Positions 16,941-26,165 of a stretch of 45,636 nucleotides of DNA are shown piece by piece (positions within the stretch are counted from its first letter, which is position 1; each line of letters opens with the position of its first letter). The notes below the pieces were generated by a model. That model made no database searches and was not told the DNA's origin. It saw only the letters and a program-made list of their open reading frames with translations. Both the position numbers and the translations under genes were made by a program. The DNA is from Marinilabilia sp. (GTDB lineage: Bacteria; Bacteroidota; Bacteroidia; Bacteroidales; Marinilabiliaceae): contig NZ_JADQBH010000130.1 in the NCBI RefSeq assembly GCF_016278715.1, positions 1 through 45,636 on the forward strand. The letters are read 5' to 3'.

Positions 16941-18563
16941 ATGAAAAAATTGAATATTAAACTGTTTCTGTCAACTGCGATAATGGCTTTTGCTACTGGT
17001 AGTTGTACAGATTTAGATGTGGATGTAAATTCTCTTTATACGTCTTATCCGGATTCAGAAATTGCCATCGAAGCCAAAACGGCTGATGTTTATTATGCAT
17101 TTCGTGGTATGTTAGGTCGTCGTTATAATGAGGCAATGACATTCTCTTCTGATGAGTGTATGGGCGTAAGTTTTGATGGAGATTATTATGACTCAGGGAA
17201 CTATGCTCATCCAAGCCTGCATGATTTTATGCCTGATGATGCCTGCATGGGATATTGGTATGATCTGGCTAGTGGAATCACAAAGTGTAACCAAGTGCTT
17301 GTAGAATTTGGTGGAAAAGAAGAAGAAGTAATTGCACCAATTAGGGCTATTCGTGCTTTCTATCATTTTATTTTGATGGATAGCTATGGTGATGTGCCTA
17401 TTTTAGATCATGTTCTGGAGGCAGATGAGGCTTTGGAACGTAGCTCCCGCGCTGATGTTGCTGAGTGGATTGAATCTGAATTATTGGCAGTTATTGACCA
17501 TATGACCACTAATGTGGATGCATCAACTTATGGCAAACCTACGCGTTGGATGGTTGATGCTCTTCTTGCAAAGTTGTATATCAATTGGAATGTTTATACA
17601 CAAGATGTTACCAGTTCAAGTTGGTCGGCTCTCGCAAATAATGAAAAATTGGATGACTGCGTGGCGGTATGTGATGACATTATTCAATCCGGAATCTTCA
17701 ATATTAATGACGATTACCTTGAGAAGTTTTATCCAACCAATGGTTCACATATTAAAGATTTTATTTATGCGATGCCTTATACAGCAGCAAATCAAGATGG
17801 TTTGACCTATGGCCGCTTCCGTACCTGGCGTAAGGGAGATTCTGATGGAGATGGAGGTGCTGGTCTTTATGGAATTAAACTGGCTAAGTCATGTGCCGGT
17901 AATTTCGCTATGAATCCGGAATTTGCCGATTTATTTAGCTTAGAAGGAGATCGTAGGAACAATGCGATATTTAAAGATGCATTGTATCAATATGACCCTT
18001 CTACTTACCAGGTGACATCAACTCCATTTGAATATAAGGGAGAGCAGGTTGTTTTAACTAAGGATATTTCGCTGGCAGTAGTGGATGAAAATCTGAATGT
18101 AGGAGCAAATGTATCCGGATGGTCACAAGGCTATCGCTTTAATAAGTTCATTATGGATCCTAATGATTTTGGATTATACAGTCGTTGTCAGGACAATGAT
18201 GTTCCGATCTTCCGTTATGCCGATATCCTGCTGACTAAGTGCGAGGCAATTCTTCGTGGTGCCACAGCCACAAATGGGGATACACCTATGGGGCTGTTTA
18301 ATCAGATCCGCACCTATGTAAATGCACCCACTTTAGCGTCAAATCCCACACTGGACGAGCTGCTTGATGAACGGGGTCGTGAGTTCTTCGATGAAAACTG
18401 GCGCCGTAATGACCTGATTCGTTTTGGACACTTTGAGGATGACTGGGGGTTCAAACACACGGTCAATCCCAGTGCCAAAACCGATTATACTAAAAGGATA
18501 TTCCCGGTTCCTACAGGTGTGCTAAATGAGAATACCAACTGGACTCAGAATGAAGGGTATTAA
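16941..18563 (+). CDS. SusD-like surface glycan-binding lipoprotein
   Basis: Surface lipoprotein that caps the SusC barrel and binds the glycan. The ATG at 16941 gives 540 residues; a TTG nine bases earlier is rejected. The signal peptide ends in the lipobox ATGSC (Cys about 22), followed by the acidic stretch TDLDVDVN. TPR-like helices with RAIRAFYHFILMDSYGDVPI and the C-terminal RYADILLTKCEAILR and LLDERGREFFDENWRRNDLIRFG (in two parts) are classical SusD/RagB signatures. It is coupled to susC and followed by a strong terminator. Confidence 0.96.
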   Translation: MKKLNIKLFLSTAIMAFATGSCTDLDVDVNSLYTSYPDSEIAIEAKTADVYYAFRGMLGRRYNEAMTFSSDECMGVSFDGDYYDSGNYAHPSLHDFMPDDACMGYWYDLASGITKCNQVLVEFGGKEEEVIAPIRAIRAFYHFILMDSYGDVPILDHVLEADEALERSSRADVAEWIESELLAVIDHMTTNVDASTYGKPTRWMVDALLAKLYINWNVYTQDVTSSSWSALANNEKLDDCVAVCDDIIQSGIFNINDDYLEKFYPTNGSHIKDFIYAMPYTAANQDGLTYGRFRTWRKGDSDGDGGAGLYGIKLAKSCAGNFAMNPEFADLFSLEGDRRNNAIFKDALYQYDPSTYQVTSTPFEYKGEQVVLTKDISLAVVDENLNVGANVSGWSQGYRFNKFIMDPNDFGLYSRCQDNDVPIFRYADILLTKCEAILRGATATNGDTPMGLFNQIRTYVNAPTLASNPTLDELLDERGREFFDENWRRNDLIRFGHFEDDWGFKHTVNPSAKTDYTKRIFPVPTGVLNENTNWTQNEGY

Positions 18564-18576
18564 CTTCAATCTACCA

Positions 18577-18616
18577 AATAAAAGGAGGAGGTTCCTCAAA
18601 ACATCCTCCTTTTATT
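18577..18616 (+). terminator. Intrinsic terminator after susD
   Basis: Perfect 13-bp stem AATAAAAGGAGGA (18577-18589) with TCCTCCTTTTATT (18604-18616), 14-base loop. It begins 14 bases after the susD stop. Such hairpins commonly set susCD levels above those of downstream enzymes, by partial termination or message stabilisation. Confidence 0.75.
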
Positions 18617-18661
18617 CTATTCGAATAAAAATTACTTTTTAATTGGCCTAATGGAGCTTAT

Positions 18662-18711
18662 CATGTTTTTATATCATTTCCTTTTGTGATTTTAACGATA
18701 TAAAAAACATG
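18662..18711. repeat. AT-rich inverted repeat between susD and the first GH92
   Basis: CATGTTTTTATATC (18662-18675) is the reverse complement of GATATAAAAAACATG (18697-18711), apart from one extra A. The spacer is 21 bases. It lies after the susD terminator and about 150 bases before the first GH92 ATG. It could be a second promoter operator or an RNA hairpin; the rest of the gap to 18862 shows nothing else. Confidence 0.45.
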
Positions 18712-18862
18712 AACGTTTCATTCATCTATAGCGCTTTTGAGAGGTCGGGGATGCTTTGGCTTAATATAAATTAGCCTCTGAAAACTAAAATACATTGTTT
18801 CTGTGTGTGCGAAAGTATTGTCCTGTCTCTCATTGTTTTCAAAATCAATATTCATATCGCTG

Positions 18863-21187
18863 ATGATTTTAAAGTATTTTTTCTTCCGGGTTATCGGGGC
18901 GCTGTTTTTTCTTTTTCTGGGGTTATCCTGTGAGATAAAGAAGGAGGTAAGAATCTCAGACAGCAAGTTTGCAAAAAAAGTATATCCTCTACTTGATACC
19001 AATCATTCGCGGTGGTTCTTTTTTTCTTCTGCTTCCCGACCTTTTGGGATGGTTAATTTAAGTCCAGATACAGAAATTGATGGAGCCTGGGGCAGCGGAT
19101 ACCGATATAATACGGATACTGTAAAAGGTTTTAGCCACATTCATGCCTGGCAATTGGCCGGACCATCCATTATGCCGATAAATCCTGATGTAATGGATAA
19201 GAAATCTGTATTTCACGATTTTTATTCCAGTTTTAATCACCAAACCGAACAGATATTCCCAGGTTATCATCAACTTTTGCTGGATAGATATCAAATCAAA
19301 GCGGAGCTTACTTCAACTAAACGGGTGGGTTTTCATCGCTATTCGTATGATGAAAATATTGCTTTGCTTTTTAACCTCAATGGACAATTGGGTCCAAGCT
19401 TCATGAATCATGGAGTTCTTTCTACATCGGAGGAACCAGATCTTGTAACAGGGCAGGTAACCAACCTGCCTACATTCCGCCGGCCAAAGCCCTGCACGGT
19501 TTTTTTTGCGGTGAAGTTTAATATCCCCGTTGAAGAGATTAAACAAGATTCTTCCACAGGTAATTATGTCGTTTATTTTGAAAATTCCAGGGCAAAACCT
19601 TTAATGGCGAAATTTGCTGTATCATATACCTCTGTGAAAAATGCTGAGATTAATTTGAAAGAGGAAATACCCGGATGGGACTTCGATCAGGTTGTTGAAG
19701 AATCGTTAAACGAGTGGGATCGTTGGTTGTCACGAATTGAAGTTGAAGGAGCTTCTGTTGAGCAACAGCGACGGTTTTATACCGACTTATGGCATGCTTT
19801 ACAAGGACGCAGAATTATTAGTGATGTAAATGGAGCTTATCCTGATAATACCGGGAAGGAATTCAGAATAGGACAACTTCCGCTGAATGATGAAGGAAAG
19901 CCATTGTTTAATCATTATAATTCCGATTCGTTTTGGGGGGCTCAATGGACCCTTAATACTCTTTGGGGGTTGGTTTATCCTGAAATGATGGATGAATTTG
20001 TTCACTCATTGATGCAATACTATGATGATGGAGGAGTGATACCAAGGGGGCCTTCGGGAGGAAATTACACCTATGTGATGACCGGAGCCTCGTCAAGCCC
20101 TTTTATTATTAGTGCTGTTCAAAAAGGGATTGTGAAAGATGATTTTGACATTATTTATCAGGCACTCAGGAAAAATCAATTGCCTGGAGGTATTATGGAT
20201 AAGGTCGGTTATGAGCATAATACCAGTATAGGAGGTGGGTTGTCGTACTATATGGAAAAAGGGTTCGTCCCTTATCCGTTGTCAGATATTATTTATGGGT
20301 CACATCAGGATGGTGCCAGCCAAACTTTGGAATATGCTTATCAGGATTGGGCATTAGCACAGATGGCTGGAAAAATGGATAAAACTGATGATGCCTTGTA
20401 TTTTTTAAGTCGGAGTTGTAACTATAAAAATCTGTTTGATTCAATAAGTGGTTGGATACGGCCTAAGAACAAAGAAGAGGAATGGAAAGCAGATTTTGAT
20501 CCGTATCAGATTGAGAATGGTTTTATAGAAACGAATGGTGCACAAAATACCTGGTTTGTTCCTCATGATATTAAGGGCCTGAGTCAGTTGATGGGGGGAG
20601 ATGAGGCTGCTTCCACAAAATTAAACCAGGCTTTTTTAGAGGCTGAAAAACTTGGTTTTACTGCCGGGCCATCGCATGAAAGAGAGACGCATCCCGAATA
20701 TAGCCGAATTCCGATTAACTATGGGAATCAGCCCTCTATTCAAACAGCCTTCATTTTTAATTATCTGGGGAAGCCATGGTTAACACAGTATTGGTCCCGC
20801 AGAGTTACTGAAGAGGTTTATGAGGGTCTTAGTCCTCAACGGGGTTACAATGGTGATGAAGATCAGGGTATGATGGGGTCATTATCTGTTTTAATGAAAA
20901 TTGGGTTGTTTTCAATGAAGGGGGGATGTTCACTGGAACCTCAGATAGAGTTGGGTAGCCCTGTTTTTGATAAAATTACCATTAAACTCAATCCTCGTTA
21001 TTATTCTGGGAAAGAACTAGTGATAGAGGCCCGAAACAACTCAGCTCAAAATAGATATATTCAATCGGCCCGCTGGAATGGAAAGGAACTTCACAATTGG
21101 TATATTCTGCACAATGATATCGTTAAAGGAGGAACGCTGATTTTGGAGATGGGCAAAGAGCCCAACGAGCAATGGGCTACTAAATAG
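18863..21187 (+). CDS. GH92-family alpha-mannosidase-like lipoprotein (GDED type)
   Basis: Ca2+-dependent inverting exo-alpha-mannosidase family, probably on the cell surface or periplasmic face. The ATG at 18863 gives 774 residues with a lipoprotein signal (FLFLGLSC). A GTG start 60 bases upstream would place a hydrophilic extension before the signal peptide and is rejected. Seen: the N-terminal beta-sandwich domain (RPFGMVNLSPDTEIDGAWGS, GFSHIHAW), then the (alpha/alpha)6 domain. Likely catalytic acid is Glu556 in FIETNGAQNTWFVPHD, and the base motif is GDEDQGMMGS (Asp665, Asp667). The motifs differ from those of the second GH92, suggesting a different linkage or leaving group. It starts the enzyme part of the locus. 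Confidence 0.92.
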   Translation: MILKYFFFRVIGALFFLFLGLSCEIKKEVRISDSKFAKKVYPLLDTNHSRWFFFSSASRPFGMVNLSPDTEIDGAWGSGYRYNTDTVKGFSHIHAWQLAGPSIMPINPDVMDKKSVFHDFYSSFNHQTEQIFPGYHQLLLDRYQIKAELTSTKRVGFHRYSYDENIALLFNLNGQLGPSFMNHGVLSTSEEPDLVTGQVTNLPTFRRPKPCTVFFAVKFNIPVEEIKQDSSTGNYVVYFENSRAKPLMAKFAVSYTSVKNAEINLKEEIPGWDFDQVVEESLNEWDRWLSRIEVEGASVEQQRRFYTDLWHALQGRRIISDVNGAYPDNTGKEFRIGQLPLNDEGKPLFNHYNSDSFWGAQWTLNTLWGLVYPEMMDEFVHSLMQYYDDGGVIPRGPSGGNYTYVMTGASSSPFIISAVQKGIVKDDFDIIYQALRKNQLPGGIMDKVGYEHNTSIGGGLSYYMEKGFVPYPLSDIIYGSHQDGASQTLEYAYQDWALAQMAGKMDKTDDALYFLSRSCNYKNLFDSISGWIRPKNKEEEWKADFDPYQIENGFIETNGAQNTWFVPHDIKGLSQLMGGDEAASTKLNQAFLEAEKLGFTAGPSHERETHPEYSRIPINYGNQPSIQTAFIFNYLGKPWLTQYWSRRVTEEVYEGLSPQRGYNGDEDQGMMGSLSVLMKIGLFSMKGGCSLEPQIELGSPVFDKITIKLNPRYYSGKELVIEARNNSAQNRYIQSARWNGKELHNWYILHNDIVKGGTLILEMGKEPNEQWATK

Positions 21188-21211
21188 AATTTATTTAACT
21201 TATCTGGTAAT

Positions 21212-22183
21212 ATGAAACGAAGTCTTAGAGTCATATTGATTTTGGCATTGATAACAGCATGCGCTTCACCAAAGAAACAGCCAGCCTGCGTTATCGGAAA
21301 TCCTTTGATGGATGGATATTTTGCTGATCCTTGTATTGTGAAAGAGGGCGATACTTTTTATATCTATGCTACGATTGATCCCTGGGGAGGGGAGGAATTA
21401 GCGGTCTTTTCAACAACCGACTTTTCTCATTTTACGCGTCATCATCTAAGTTGGCCTACTAAACAGCAATGTACAAGTGCCAGTTCCAACAACTCGATGG
21501 TCTGGGCTCCATCGGTACGAAAAGCCCCCAATGGCAAGTATTATATGTATGTTTCTGTAGGGAGTGAAATTTGGGTTGGTATAAGTGATAGTCCATTAGG
21601 CCCCTGGGAAAATGGGAAAAGCGACAATACGCCATTGATTGCGGCAGGAGATTTTCCAAAAGTACATAACATTGATGCAGATTGTTTTATTGATGATGAT
21701 GGTCAGGCTTATCTTTATTGGGGTTCCGGATTTCATTGGGTAAATGGTATTTGTATGGCTGTTAAGCTTTATCCGGATATGGTTTCTTTTAGCGGTGAGC
21801 CATTGGATGTTACACCTGATCATTATTTTGAAGCGCCAAACATGATTAAACGTTTTGGGAAGTACTACCTGATGTTTTCCGACGGTAAAGCTATTGATGC
21901 TACTTATAAAATCGGATACGCTGTGGGAGACAACCCACTTGGGCCATTTTATGATGGAGCGAGCAGTCCAATCTTAGAAACAACAGCAGATAGCATTACT
22001 GTTGGACCAGGGCATCATGCAGTGTTTTCCGAAAATGGACAAGACTATCTGTTGTATCATCGCATTTTTCCTCAGGAAGAGAAATATGTATTGCGTCAAT
22101 TATGCATCGATAGCTTGAATTTTGATGAAAAGCATAACATCAGAAAGGTAAATCCACAAGGTGTTGTAGGGTTTTTGGAGTGA
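21212..22183 (+). CDS. GH43-like five-bladed beta-propeller glycosidase, lipoprotein
   Basis: Probable exo-acting furanosidase or galactosidase; GH43 enzymes mostly act on arabinose, xylose or galactose, and the subfamily cannot be told here. 323 residues with lipobox ITAC (Cys17). The GH43 triad is visible: base Asp39 (GYFADPCIV), pKa modulator Asp155 (NIDADCFIDDDGQAYLYWG), acid Glu207 (FEAPNMIKRFGKYYLMFSDG). NSMVWAPSV at about 94-102 is also typical. There is no C-terminal carbohydrate-binding domain; the protein ends with the fifth blade. It lies 24 bases after the first GH92 and 49 bases before the second. Confidence 0.88.
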   Translation: MKRSLRVILILALITACASPKKQPACVIGNPLMDGYFADPCIVKEGDTFYIYATIDPWGGEELAVFSTTDFSHFTRHHLSWPTKQQCTSASSNNSMVWAPSVRKAPNGKYYMYVSVGSEIWVGISDSPLGPWENGKSDNTPLIAAGDFPKVHNIDADCFIDDDGQAYLYWGSGFHWVNGICMAVKLYPDMVSFSGEPLDVTPDHYFEAPNMIKRFGKYYLMFSDGKAIDATYKIGYAVGDNPLGPFYDGASSPILETTADSITVGPGHHAVFSENGQDYLLYHRIFPQEEKYVLRQLCIDSLNFDEKHNIRKVNPQGVVGFLE

Positions 22184-22232
22184 TACGCGAGTTCTTGAGC
22201 TTAATCTTTATGTTCGTTAAAATGAATTGAAA

Positions 22233-24551
22233 ATGAAAGTATTGTTAATGATAAAAAACAGATGTCTAAATAAATGGGGCTTATTGTTCATTTTTCTGGC
22301 CTTTTCAATATCATTAAAGGCACAGAACTATAAGTTTGTCGATCCTTTAATTGGCTCGGAGGGTTTAGGGAATGTTTTTATTGGGCCATCAGCACCTTAT
22401 GGAATGATAAAACCCGGCCCCGACAATGATGTGAAAGCCAATAGTGGTTATTCGGCAGATGCCAATCGGGAGATTTATGGGTTTAGCCAGGTTCATGTTA
22501 GTGGCACCGGAGGAGGGCCAAAGTATGGAAATATATCTGTAATGCCATTTTTATCAGAAGATGGCTCCATTTCATTAGATCAAACTTCCCTCAGAAGCGA
22601 AGAACAAGTTGAACTCGGTTACTATAGTGTTAATCTTAACAGATGGAATATCCAAACACAAATTACCACATCTGACCGGGCCGCTTTCTATCATTTTTCA
22701 TATCCGAAGGGCGTCAAGCGATTTGTAAAAATTGATTTAGGAAAGTTCCTGGGTGAACCGTCAATACCTAACCCAGAGGCCCGAGAATCGCAACAATTTG
22801 TTAGCTCTGAAATTGAGATTGTGTCCGATTATGAGGTTCGTGGCTATAGTAGGATTCGAGGTGGATGGAATAATGGGGGTGCTTATTCTGTTTACTTCTC
22901 TGCAGTTTTTGATCAGCCTATTACAGAGTTTTCAACATGGAAGGGAGAGCGTCTGTATCCTGATCAAAAAATTCAAATTGATACGGGAGAGAAAACCGGA
23001 GCTATACTTGCTTTTTCAGGAGCAACCAATGATATACAAATGAAAATAGGTATTTCATTTTTGAGTGAGTTGAAGGCCCGCGCTAATATCGATAGTGAAA
23101 TAGCTCATTGGGATTTTAATCAGACGCATAATCAGGTACAAGAGAAATGGGAGTCGATCTTTAAGCGGCTGGAAGTAAATGAGGATGCTTCGGCAGAGCT
23201 TAAAACCATGTTATATACCGGATTGTACCACACAATGCTTATGCCAGTGGATCGAACCGGGGAAAATCCTCTTTGGGAAAATAATTCGCCATACTATGAT
23301 GATTTCTATGCCATTTGGGATACCTACCGTTCATCTAGTCCTTTAATCACATTGTTAACGCCATCGCGTCAGGTTGCTATTATTAATAGCATGCTGAACA
23401 TCTTTAAACGTGAGGGTTATATGCCCGACGCTCGTAGTGGTAACTATAATGGACGAACTCAGGGTGGTTCAAATGGAGAGGTAGTAATTGCGGATGCTTT
23501 TGTTAAAGGGTTGGATGGCATAAACTATAAACTGGCATTAGAGGCCATGCTAAAAGATGCTTCCATTCCTCCTGGAAATACTGAGGAGAAGGAAGGTCGA
23601 GGTGGTTTAACCGATTATAATCGGTTGGGGTATGTTTCCACTGATTTTGTCAGGGCCGGAAACCGGACTCTTGAATATGCCTATAACGATTACTGCCTGG
23701 CTATAGTTGCTAAAAACATAAAACGCAGAGGAGAATACTGGCGGTTTATTAAACAGGCTGATAACTGGCAAAATCTTTGGCGCGATATAGAAGATCATGG
23801 ATCCAGAGGTTTTATTATGCCCAAAGACGCATATGGAAATTGGGTGGATAGCATTCAGTGTGATGCAAAATACGGAAGGACAAGCTATGTTCGCTACACC
23901 CCGGTTATGCAGGATTGGCCAATTTGTGTATGTTGGTGGTGCGGCTTTTTCTACGAAGCCAGTTCATGGGAATACTCTTTGTCGGTTCCTCACGATGTGG
24001 CTAAATTAGTGCAGTTGTCGGGCGGGAAATCCGCCTTTCAAAAAAGACTGGATACTTTGTTTGATAAAGGTTTGTATAATGTTGCCAATGAGCCATCCTT
24101 CCTTAGTCCGAATTTGTATCATTGGATTGGACGTCCGGATTTAAGCAATGAGCGAATTCACGCCATTATTGATCAAAATTACAATAGCAGTCCCAGTGGG
24201 ATACCTGGAAATGATGATTCAGGTGCCATGTCTTCCTGGCTGGCATTTCATATGATTGGTTTATATCCCAATGCTGGTCAATCGTACTATTTAATTAATG
24301 CGCCTTATTTCGAGAAAATAACCATCCATCAAGAGAATGGTAAAGACTTTATAATTGAGGCCAGAGATTTTTCATCAACGAATAAACATATTCAATCGGT
24401 ACAGCTAAATGGTGTTGATTATACCAGATCATGGATTGAGCACAGGGATATAGTTAATGGCGGAATTTTGGTTCTAAAGATGGGGGCAACACCGTCCCCA
24501 AAATGGGGGACAGAAATATTACCGCCTTCCTTTTCAGATAATGAGATGTAA
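22233..24551 (+). CDS. GH92-family alpha-mannosidase (GNDD type)
   Basis: Ca2+-dependent exo-alpha-mannosidase. The ATG at 22233 gives 772 residues with a cleavable signal peptide ending near SLKAQ; it lacks a lipobox Cys, so a periplasmic location is likely. Seen: NVFIGPSAPYGMIKPGPD, GFSQVHVSGTGGGPKYG, the catalytic acid region FYEASSWEYSLSVPHDV (Glu575) and the base motif GNDDSGAMSSW (Asp661, Asp662), all close to the family consensus. It lies 49 bases after the GH43-like gene in the same probable operon. Linkage preference (alpha-1,2, 1,3, 1,4 or 1,6) cannot be read from the sequence alone. Confidence 0.94.
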   Translation: MKVLLMIKNRCLNKWGLLFIFLAFSISLKAQNYKFVDPLIGSEGLGNVFIGPSAPYGMIKPGPDNDVKANSGYSADANREIYGFSQVHVSGTGGGPKYGNISVMPFLSEDGSISLDQTSLRSEEQVELGYYSVNLNRWNIQTQITTSDRAAFYHFSYPKGVKRFVKIDLGKFLGEPSIPNPEARESQQFVSSEIEIVSDYEVRGYSRIRGGWNNGGAYSVYFSAVFDQPITEFSTWKGERLYPDQKIQIDTGEKTGAILAFSGATNDIQMKIGISFLSELKARANIDSEIAHWDFNQTHNQVQEKWESIFKRLEVNEDASAELKTMLYTGLYHTMLMPVDRTGENPLWENNSPYYDDFYAIWDTYRSSSPLITLLTPSRQVAIINSMLNIFKREGYMPDARSGNYNGRTQGGSNGEVVIADAFVKGLDGINYKLALEAMLKDASIPPGNTEEKEGRGGLTDYNRLGYVSTDFVRAGNRTLEYAYNDYCLAIVAKNIKRRGEYWRFIKQADNWQNLWRDIEDHGSRGFIMPKDAYGNWVDSIQCDAKYGRTSYVRYTPVMQDWPICVCWWCGFFYEASSWEYSLSVPHDVAKLVQLSGGKSAFQKRLDTLFDKGLYNVANEPSFLSPNLYHWIGRPDLSNERIHAIIDQNYNSSPSGIPGNDDSGAMSSWLAFHMIGLYPNAGQSYYLINAPYFEKITIHQENGKDFIIEARDFSSTNKHIQSVQLNGVDYTRSWIEHRDIVNGGILVLKMGATPSPKWGTEILPPSFSDNEM

Positions 24552-24600
24552 TTTTGAAGAATCGGAATTCATTAAAGAACTACATTAAATTTAAAAATGT

Positions 24601-26157
24601 ATGCAGGTGAGAAAGTTAATGATGATGGTCTTCTTTTGGATATTATGTATCGCTATGGTTCAGTCGGCTGAAGCAAGGTCTTATAATATTCGTGACTTTG
24701 GTGCTATTCCGGATGGTACCACGTTAAATACCGAAGCCATACAGAAAGCAATAAACAAGGCTTATGTAAAAGGTGGAGGGAGGGTGATTTTTCCCTCCGG
24801 AAAATTCTTAACCGGGAGCATACAATTAAAAAGTAATGTCGAACTCTATTTAGAAGAAGGCGCTCTTTTATTGGGGAGCACAAGTCCGTTTGATTATTTT
24901 AAAGCAGAGGGAAACGAAAAGACACATCGTCCAAAGACTGATGACAATTCTGAGTTGGGACTTATCCTGGCCATTGAGGCGAAGCATGTTAAAATTTCGG
25001 GACAAGGAACCATTGATGGGCAGGGATTGGCTTTGGCCTTGAATGGGGATAGTCTTCATCATGCAGGGATATTGGTGGATAAAAATTATAATTACAGGAG
25101 GATGCGACCTGGCGAACTGGTTCGTCCCAAGTTATTCCGTTTCCTTCAATGTGAAAATATAGAGATTAAAAACTTAACCTTAACCAACAGTGCCAATTGG
25201 GGATTGTCATTTGAATTATGCAAGAATTTGGTTCTGGATAGTCTGACAATCATCAATCGCGCCTACTGGAATAACGATGGAATAGATATTACAGATTGTA
25301 AAAATGTAAAAATCACTCATTGTAATATTAATTCTGCAGATGATGGAATTTGTCTCAAATCATATCATCCTAATGCCTGTAGCGATAGTATTAATATTGC
25401 CAACTGTATCGTTAGAAGCAGCGCAAGTGCCATTAAGTTTGGAACCGGATCCTTTGGAGGGTTTAAAAATGTGACCATTGAAAATATTAAGGTGTTCGAT
25501 ACTTTTCGTTCTGCAATAGCCATAGAATCAGTTGATGGTGCGGTAATTGAAAATATTGTGGTGAAGAATATTGTCGCTAAAAATACCGGCAATGCCTTAT
25601 TTATTCGTTTGGGGCATCGGGGAGGCCAAAAACCCGGGATGATCCGAAATATTCATATCTCGGATATGCAGGTTGAAGTTCCGTTTAACAGACCTGATAT
25701 TGATTATGACTTACGCGGACCTGAGGTTGATTTTTTTCATAATCCATTTCCATCATCCATTGCAGGGATCCCGGATAATAAAGTTGAAAATATCACAATC
25801 GAAAACATAACAATTACTTATCCTGGCAGAGCCACAAAAGGAATGGCCTATATTCCGTTAAGTGACTTAGATCGGGTTCCGGAACAAATTAAGAAATACC
25901 CTGAGTTTTCAATGTTTGGAGAACTTCCCGCTTGGGGGTTATATGTTCGACACGCAAGTAATGTTGTGTTAAAGAACATTCATTTGAGACTTGAGGATAA
26001 GGACTATCGACCGGCATTTGTTTTTGATGATGTAACTAATTTGCGTATAGAATGCACCAAAATTGAGAATGCAGGTTCACAAGCTCAGTTTGTTTTAAAA
26101 GATGTAGTGAATCATAAGATTGAATTTCCGGCTGAAATCATATCAATCGGTAAATAG
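24601..26157 (+). CDS. GH28-family glycosidase (polygalacturonase-like), secreted
   Basis: Right-handed beta-helix hydrolase; family members cleave alpha-galacturonosyl and related bonds. 518 residues with a signal peptide ending near SAEA (about 22-25). YNIRDFGAIPDGTTLNTEAI is the usual N-terminal start of the fold. The catalytic Asp residues are present: Asp226 in WNNDGIDI, and Asp247 and Asp248 in SADDGICLKS. The GHG histidine of fungal and plant polygalacturonases is replaced by SASAIKFGTGS, a common change in Bacteroidota exo-acting members, so substrate may differ from homogalacturonan. Gaps are 49 bases upstream and 8 bases downstream to the GH89 gene. Confidence 0.9.
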   Translation: MQVRKLMMMVFFWILCIAMVQSAEARSYNIRDFGAIPDGTTLNTEAIQKAINKAYVKGGGRVIFPSGKFLTGSIQLKSNVELYLEEGALLLGSTSPFDYFKAEGNEKTHRPKTDDNSELGLILAIEAKHVKISGQGTIDGQGLALALNGDSLHHAGILVDKNYNYRRMRPGELVRPKLFRFLQCENIEIKNLTLTNSANWGLSFELCKNLVLDSLTIINRAYWNNDGIDITDCKNVKITHCNINSADDGICLKSYHPNACSDSINIANCIVRSSASAIKFGTGSFGGFKNVTIENIKVFDTFRSAIAIESVDGAVIENIVVKNIVAKNTGNALFIRLGHRGGQKPGMIRNIHISDMQVEVPFNRPDIDYDLRGPEVDFFHNPFPSSIAGIPDNKVENITIENITITYPGRATKGMAYIPLSDLDRVPEQIKKYPEFSMFGELPAWGLYVRHASNVVLKNIHLRLEDKDYRPAFVFDDVTNLRIECTKIENAGSQAQFVLKDVVNHKIEFPAEIISIGK

Positions 26158-26165
26158 GAAACCAC

